In this document: positions 60,426 through 64,000 of the stretch, one piece after another
Numbering within the stretch: the stretch's first letter is position 1
Layout: the number at the start of each line of letters is the position of its first letter
NCBI GenBank assembly: GCA_017527205.1
Contig: JAFXQK010000013.1
Location: forward strand, 1-64,000
Reading direction: 5' to 3'
Origin: Lachnospiraceae bacterium
Lineage (GTDB): Bacteria; Bacillota; Clostridia; Lachnospirales; Lachnospiraceae
DNA length: 64,000 nt
The notes under the pieces: generated by a model
Seen by the model: only the letters and a program-made list of their open reading frames with translations
Told to the model about the DNA's origin: nothing
The model's database searches: none
Translations under genes and position numbers: made by a program

Positions 60426-63400
60426 TCATTCTTTCTGCCCGTTCTCGTCCTGCTTGATTCTGTGCGTCTTACCATCGCTTCCGAGATAGGTGTTCTCAGC
60501 AGAAATTGGCTGCAGCTTTCCAGTCGAGATCAGTTCAACGACAACCTTTGCCATCTTTGGATCAAACTGCGTTCCGGAACAGCGTTCGAATTCCTTTATG
60601 ATGACGTCCATGGAGAACGGCTCCTTGTACACTCTTTTAGAAGCCATTGCGTCAAAGCAGTCCGCACAGCAGATAATCCTTGCCACGTAGGGAATGTCCT
60701 CGCCCTTTTTCCCCTCCGGATAACCCGTACCGTCATATTTTTCATGATGAGATCTGGCTCCCTCCACGATCTGCGGAATGGTTGAAATTCCCTGCAGAAT
60801 CTGGGCGCCGCGGGTGGTATGCTTCTTCATGACGCCAAATTCCTCATCCGTCAGTCTCCCGGGCTTATTCAGAATACTGTCCGGGATCGCAATCTTTCCG
60901 ATGTCATGAAGCAGGGCGATATAATAAATATTATCGACTTCGTCGGAGCTCATTCCGAGATTCTCGGCAATCACCTTGGAATAAGAACCCACGCGAATCG
61001 AGTGACCGTTGGTATATTCATCCTTTGCGTCGATGGTTCGCGCAATGGCCTCAATGGACTCCAAAGTGATGTTCTTGTATTCAAGCTGGCGCTTCAGCGA
61101 CTGTCTGTTCTTGATGCGGGCAAACAGGGATGCAATGAAATAAACCACGATTACCGCTACCACGGAGACAATTGCCCAAAACCACCAATGCTCGTGAAAT
61201 TTCTTTTCCTTCTCCAGATGAATGTCCACCTGATTGGAAGCCTGCCCGTACCCGTCAACCACGTAGATATGGAAATCATAATTCCCACCGGCAAGATTTG
61301 TATAATACGCACTTCGATTATCATCCGTAACGACAGTGTAGTCTTCGTCTATTCCATCCAGCTTGTAATAAATCGTGTAACCATTGTTCGGCCGGAATCC
61401 AAAAATGGAAAGATTGAAAGCAACACGATACTCATCCTTTCCAATTTTGAGATTGTTTCCGTAACAATGCACGCCATCAACGTCCACGGAAGACACAACA
61501 ATCTTCACTGGAGGCGGTACGTCCCTCGTCAAATTAAAGTCATAGACATAAATGCCATTTGTGGATTGGAGATAATACTTCTGCTCCTCTTCATCATAGA
61601 ATCCGGAGGTATTCGCAATAATCGGCTGCAGACCATTGGTGGCATCATAGGATGCATAATCCGTCAAACGGTTCCCCTCCAGGGAATCCGTAACATAAAG
61701 CTGCGTCTGGCTTCCGATGACATATTTATAAACAAGTGATCCATCCGTATTGGTACATTTCACCTTGGCCAGTTCAACGATGGAGCCCTTGACGTACGGG
61801 ATGGCGATTTCCTCCGAAACACCATTTCCGTCCTTGGTATTTGTCCTAAAGAGTCGGCTGTTTAACGTATAGTAGAGATTATCCCCGTCCACAAGGAATT
61901 TCAGTCGATTTCCAGTAATTCCCTTCTCCGTAGGAATCTCCGTCGCCGTGGTAAAATCATCATCAACAATGAATAACCCCTGCGTTCTGTCAAACAAAAG
62001 CCTTCCATCGTTTGTCTTATTGATGTACAAAACATTCGTGCCGATGTTCATGACGGAAAACTTCTTTCCGTCAAAACGCATGACGCCTCTCGCATATCCA
62101 AGTGCCAGATACGTATCAAAGCTCCGCATGGAACGAATGGCACCCGTCAGCGTCAGATCCGGATCATCGACCACCGTTCCAAGATGGGTGCTAATATAGT
62201 TCACGTCGTAAATAACAACCTTCTCCGACCTCGGATCATATTCCACCAAACCTATGCCGGAAACGGCGAAATAGACCTTATCCTGAAATACCTCAACATC
62301 CTTCGGTGCATAGGTAAATAAGAAATTGTCGTCTCCCTGCGCCTTTCCTTCCTGCGTTTTGACCTCGGCATAGTCACTGATGGTCTGCATGATGACATTG
62401 TCCGGCAAAATCATGTTTTTCTTCAAATCATACCGATAAATCTTTGTTGCGGCAACAACATACAAAATATCGCCGTATTTTTCTACCGCATAAACATTTC
62501 TGTCGAATGCGGGAGGCGCATTCAAAGACTGCCAGGTCGAATCATCATAGAACAGCTCGGAGAGTGCGTTCTTCGTAATAATGGACACGCCGGAGGCACC
62601 GATATAATGCGAAGCCAGCCATAGATTTCCTTCATAGTCGATCATCAAATCCACCAGCTGGCTCTTGTTATCAAGATCACCCGCCAGGGTAATCTGCGGC
62701 TCCGCTGAGCTGAAATCCACGCAATAAATACCATTCTTTTCACAGGCTATGAACAGGATCTGATCCTCCTTGGAATACAGCATCTTATTGACCTGATCCG
62801 GAACGGTCAGGTCAGAAAGCGCTCTCCCCTTTTCCATGTCATACCTATGAATGATTCCGCTCTCCTCTGCCATAAACAAAGTCTTGTCAAAGGAATAAAT
62901 TTCAAGGATTCTAGAATTGAGAAGGATCTCTTTTCCGTTCTTATCGCAGACTCCTTCGTCCGACTGATAATAATAATTGTCCCTCGTGACATCCAGCGCA
63001 ATGTCGCGGATACTCTTTTCTTCCGTTCCCGGGATCGTTGTCCTTTCGCCGCTTGCGATGTCATAAATGATTCCACCATGATCCTGCGTTGAAATATACA
63101 GGAGGTCGTTCTCAGCGTCCAAAATGATGTCGGTAATGACACCTGCATCCAAGACCAATGGCTGAAAATGATAGTCCTTATAGACATAAACCTGCTCAGA
63201 GGTGGCGACATAAAGCGTATTGCCATCCGCGGCCAAAGCCCTTACGTTGATGACCGTGTAATCCTGTCCTTCATAAGTAAAGCTTTTATAGGTTACGAAT
63301 TCCTTCGAGTCATAACGCGTAAGTCCTGAATACTGAGCAATCCAAACATAGCCATCCTCCGTCTGGCATATGGCCTCGGCTCCGGAAACCTCAAGATCCA

Positions 63401-63518
63401 CGGGAATCTCCGTCTTATTACTCATATAAGACGCCGCATTTACCCTCTGCGTAAAGCCAGAAAGCGATAACAAAAATATGAAACATGTCATAATCAAAAA
63501 AACATTTCGTTTCTTCAT
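60426..63518 (-). CDS. Membrane sensor with beta-propeller, Y_Y_Y and HD-GYP domains
   Basis: About 1030 residues. A signal peptide (about 1-28) is followed by a two-component-type beta-propeller (GYVWIAQYSGLTRYDS is one blade) to about 690. A Y_Y_Y domain (NNGYTIYYKLDGIDEDY, then SAYYTNLAGGNYDFHIYVVD) follows, then one membrane helix (about 780-803) and a C-terminal HD-GYP phosphodiesterase: LLHDIGKIAIPDSILNKPG, HHEKYDGTGYPEGKKGEDIP and ARIICCADCFDAM. The outer propeller probably binds a ligand and controls breakdown of cyclic di-GMP inside. A start at 63542 lacks a ribosome site. It lies 13 bases upstream of the CoA-transferase gene. Confidence 0.9.
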   Translation of the reverse strand: MKKRNVFLIMTCFIFLLSLSGFTQRVNAASYMSNKTEIPVDLEVSGAEAICQTEDGYVWIAQYSGLTRYDSKEFVTYKSFTYEGQDYTVINVRALAADGNTLYVATSEQVYVYKDYHFQPLVLDAGVITDIILDAENDLLYISTQDHGGIIYDIASGERTTIPGTEEKSIRDIALDVTRDNYYYQSDEGVCDKNGKEILLNSRILEIYSFDKTLFMAEESGIIHRYDMEKGRALSDLTVPDQVNKMLYSKEDQILFIACEKNGIYCVDFSSAEPQITLAGDLDNKSQLVDLMIDYEGNLWLASHYIGASGVSIITKNALSELFYDDSTWQSLNAPPAFDRNVYAVEKYGDILYVVAATKIYRYDLKKNMILPDNVIMQTISDYAEVKTQEGKAQGDDNFLFTYAPKDVEVFQDKVYFAVSGIGLVEYDPRSEKVVIYDVNYISTHLGTVVDDPDLTLTGAIRSMRSFDTYLALGYARGVMRFDGKKFSVMNIGTNVLYINKTNDGRLLFDRTQGLFIVDDDFTTATEIPTEKGITGNRLKFLVDGDNLYYTLNSRLFRTNTKDGNGVSEEIAIPYVKGSIVELAKVKCTNTDGSLVYKYVIGSQTQLYVTDSLEGNRLTDYASYDATNGLQPIIANTSGFYDEEEQKYYLQSTNGIYVYDFNLTRDVPPPVKIVVSSVDVDGVHCYGNNLKIGKDEYRVAFNLSIFGFRPNNGYTIYYKLDGIDEDYTVVTDDNRSAYYTNLAGGNYDFHIYVVDGYGQASNQVDIHLEKEKKFHEHWWFWAIVSVVAVIVVYFIASLFARIKNRQSLKRQLEYKNITLESIEAIARTIDAKDEYTNGHSIRVGSYSKVIAENLGMSSDEVDNIYYIALLHDIGKIAIPDSILNKPGRLTDEEFGVMKKHTTRGAQILQGISTIPQIVEGARSHHEKYDGTGYPEGKKGEDIPYVARIICCADCFDAMASKRVYKEPFSMDVIIKEFERCSGTQFDPKMAKVVVELISTGKLQPISAENTYLGSDGKTHRIKQDENGQKE

Positions 63519-63567
63519 CTCATCATCCCATTTCATTGACACAATATTGTTATAGTTAACCTACTTT

Positions 63568-63604
63568 ATTTTATCACGTTAAACAACTTGCGTCAACGCA
63601 AGTT
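63568..63604 (-). promoter_or_regulatory. Promoter of the HD-GYP gene with overlapping dyad
   Basis: On the minus strand TTGACG (63591-63596), 17 bases and TAAAAT (63568-63573) form a good promoter. AACTTGCG and CGCAAGTT (63585-63592 and 63597-63604) make a perfect dyad across the -35, suitable for repressor binding. Confidence 0.7.
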
Positions 63605-63653
63605 CCCAAACACTGCCCTGCTGCCAACAATGCTTTGTCTGCTTCATTTCACT

Positions 63654-63684
63654 CAAAAAAAGAATCGGTTTCCCGATTCTTTTC
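63654..63684 (-). terminator. Terminator of the right-edge gene
   Basis: AGAATCGG and CCGATTCT form an eight-base stem with a four-base loop, followed on the minus strand by TTTTTTTG. It ends the transcript of the gene at 63713. Confidence 0.88.
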
Positions 63685-63712
63685 GCATATGAGATCCTGC
63701 ACCATGTCTCAG

Positions 63713-64000
63713 CTAAATTTTTATTGGCAAAGCATCCTTATTTGTGTGCTCTTCATGTAAGAAGTGAATGTGATTATTCTTTCTTAGGAGCTCTTGCCAG
63801 TTTTCAACAAGCTCAATCTCTCTCGTAAACTTCATCCCCTTACGATGAATGCTTACGTCAACGATCCTTACGTGTCCCGCAAATCCCCGCCAATAAAATC
63901 CAGGAAGATTTGTACCAAGATATCTTTCAATCATTTCATAAAACCCAATCTCCGGATACCAATCGGTATCATGCCACTTAAAGATCTGTTTATTCGGAGC
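63713..64000 (-). CDS. C-terminal part of an unrecognised protein (partial)
   Basis: The frame is open to the right edge; 95 residues are visible. It is soluble, rich in aromatic and charged residues (FKWHDTDWYPEIGFYEMIER, GFYWRGFAGHVRIVDVSI, NNHIHFLHEE). No family was recognised. An internal ATG at 63934 gives a 73-residue frame, but the open frame upstream continues with similar composition, so a longer protein beginning outside the window is more likely. A terminator follows. Confidence 0.6.
   Translation of the reverse strand, partial: APNKQIFKWHDTDWYPEIGFYEMIERYLGTNLPGFYWRGFAGHVRIVDVSIHRKGMKFTREIELVENWQELLRKNNHIHFLHEEHTNKDALPIKI

Noticed and set aside
1..64000. Prophage, insertion sequence, CRISPR or rRNA
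   Set aside because: No transposase, integrase, phage structural gene, repeat-spacer array or rRNA-like sequence was seen anywhere in the window.

Overview
The window looks like a chromosome segment from an anaerobic, butyrate-forming Firmicute, most likely a Lachnospiraceae of the Roseburia/Butyrivibrio/Coprococcus type. The evidence is a complete thl-crt-hbd-bcd-etfB-etfA operon, a butyryl-CoA:acetate CoA-transferase, Clostridia-type Shine-Dalgarno sites (AGGAGG) before nearly every gene, and the family mix (ECF sigma, HD-GYP, FtsX exporters, ATC-hydrolase-like proteins). The species is not determined. Almost everything is on the minus strand.

Region 1 (1-11.7 kb) holds two tandem minus-strand operons made of the same parts: five paralogues of the L-2-amino-thiazoline-4-carboxylate (ATC) hydrolase-like family, four intact alpha/beta hydrolases plus one decapitated copy, two SAM methyltransferases and several small membrane proteins. 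Each operon starts with a near-palindrome of the form GTTAG-N6-CTAAC next to its promoter.

Region 2 (11.7-26 kb) holds MgtC, a TetR regulator, a broken aldo/keto reductase and xylose isomerase. It then holds a flavodoxin, an extended feo operon (Cys-rich/HMA membrane protein, feoA, feoB, a FeoC-like regulator, then two methyltransferase genes, one fused to a GNAT domain), and a pair of half-size ABC transporters with a TetR gene. The same GTTAG-N6-CTAAC box precedes the flavodoxin, the feo operon and the ABC pair. Because feo and flavodoxin are classical iron-limitation genes, I infer an iron regulon of at least five promoters that includes the two enzyme operons of region 1. A plausible but unproven role is uptake and chemical processing, or synthesis, of a small iron-binding molecule. 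This is the best candidate here for an undescribed system.

Region 3 (26-38 kb) holds two FtsX-type ABC export systems, one with Leu-x-x-Gly heptads and one with a 1317-residue coiled-coil permease. A TetR gene with large operator-like inverted repeats lies between them. A YwaF-like membrane protein, a HAD phosphatase, a DegV protein and tRNA-Val(CAC) follow.

Region 4 (38-49 kb) holds an ECF sigma factor translationally coupled to a single-pass protein whose outer part resembles a sugar-binding protein, followed by a propeller plus solute-binding lipoprotein: a possible transmembrane nutrient-sensing switch. A uracil/xanthine permease, an MBOAT/SGNH/acyl-carrier-protein set for surface acylation without a visible DltA, and a YkgJ-type Cys-cluster protein follow.

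Region 5 (49-64 kb) holds the butyrate operon, interrupted by folded repeat elements, then the ribosome hibernation factor, a DnaA-box cluster in an AT-rich gap, thioredoxin reductase, a FabG-like reductase, and a second operon-like run of propeller/HD-GYP sensor, butyryl-CoA:acetate CoA-transferase and Nudix hydrolase. No rRNA, CRISPR array, prophage or insertion sequence was seen.
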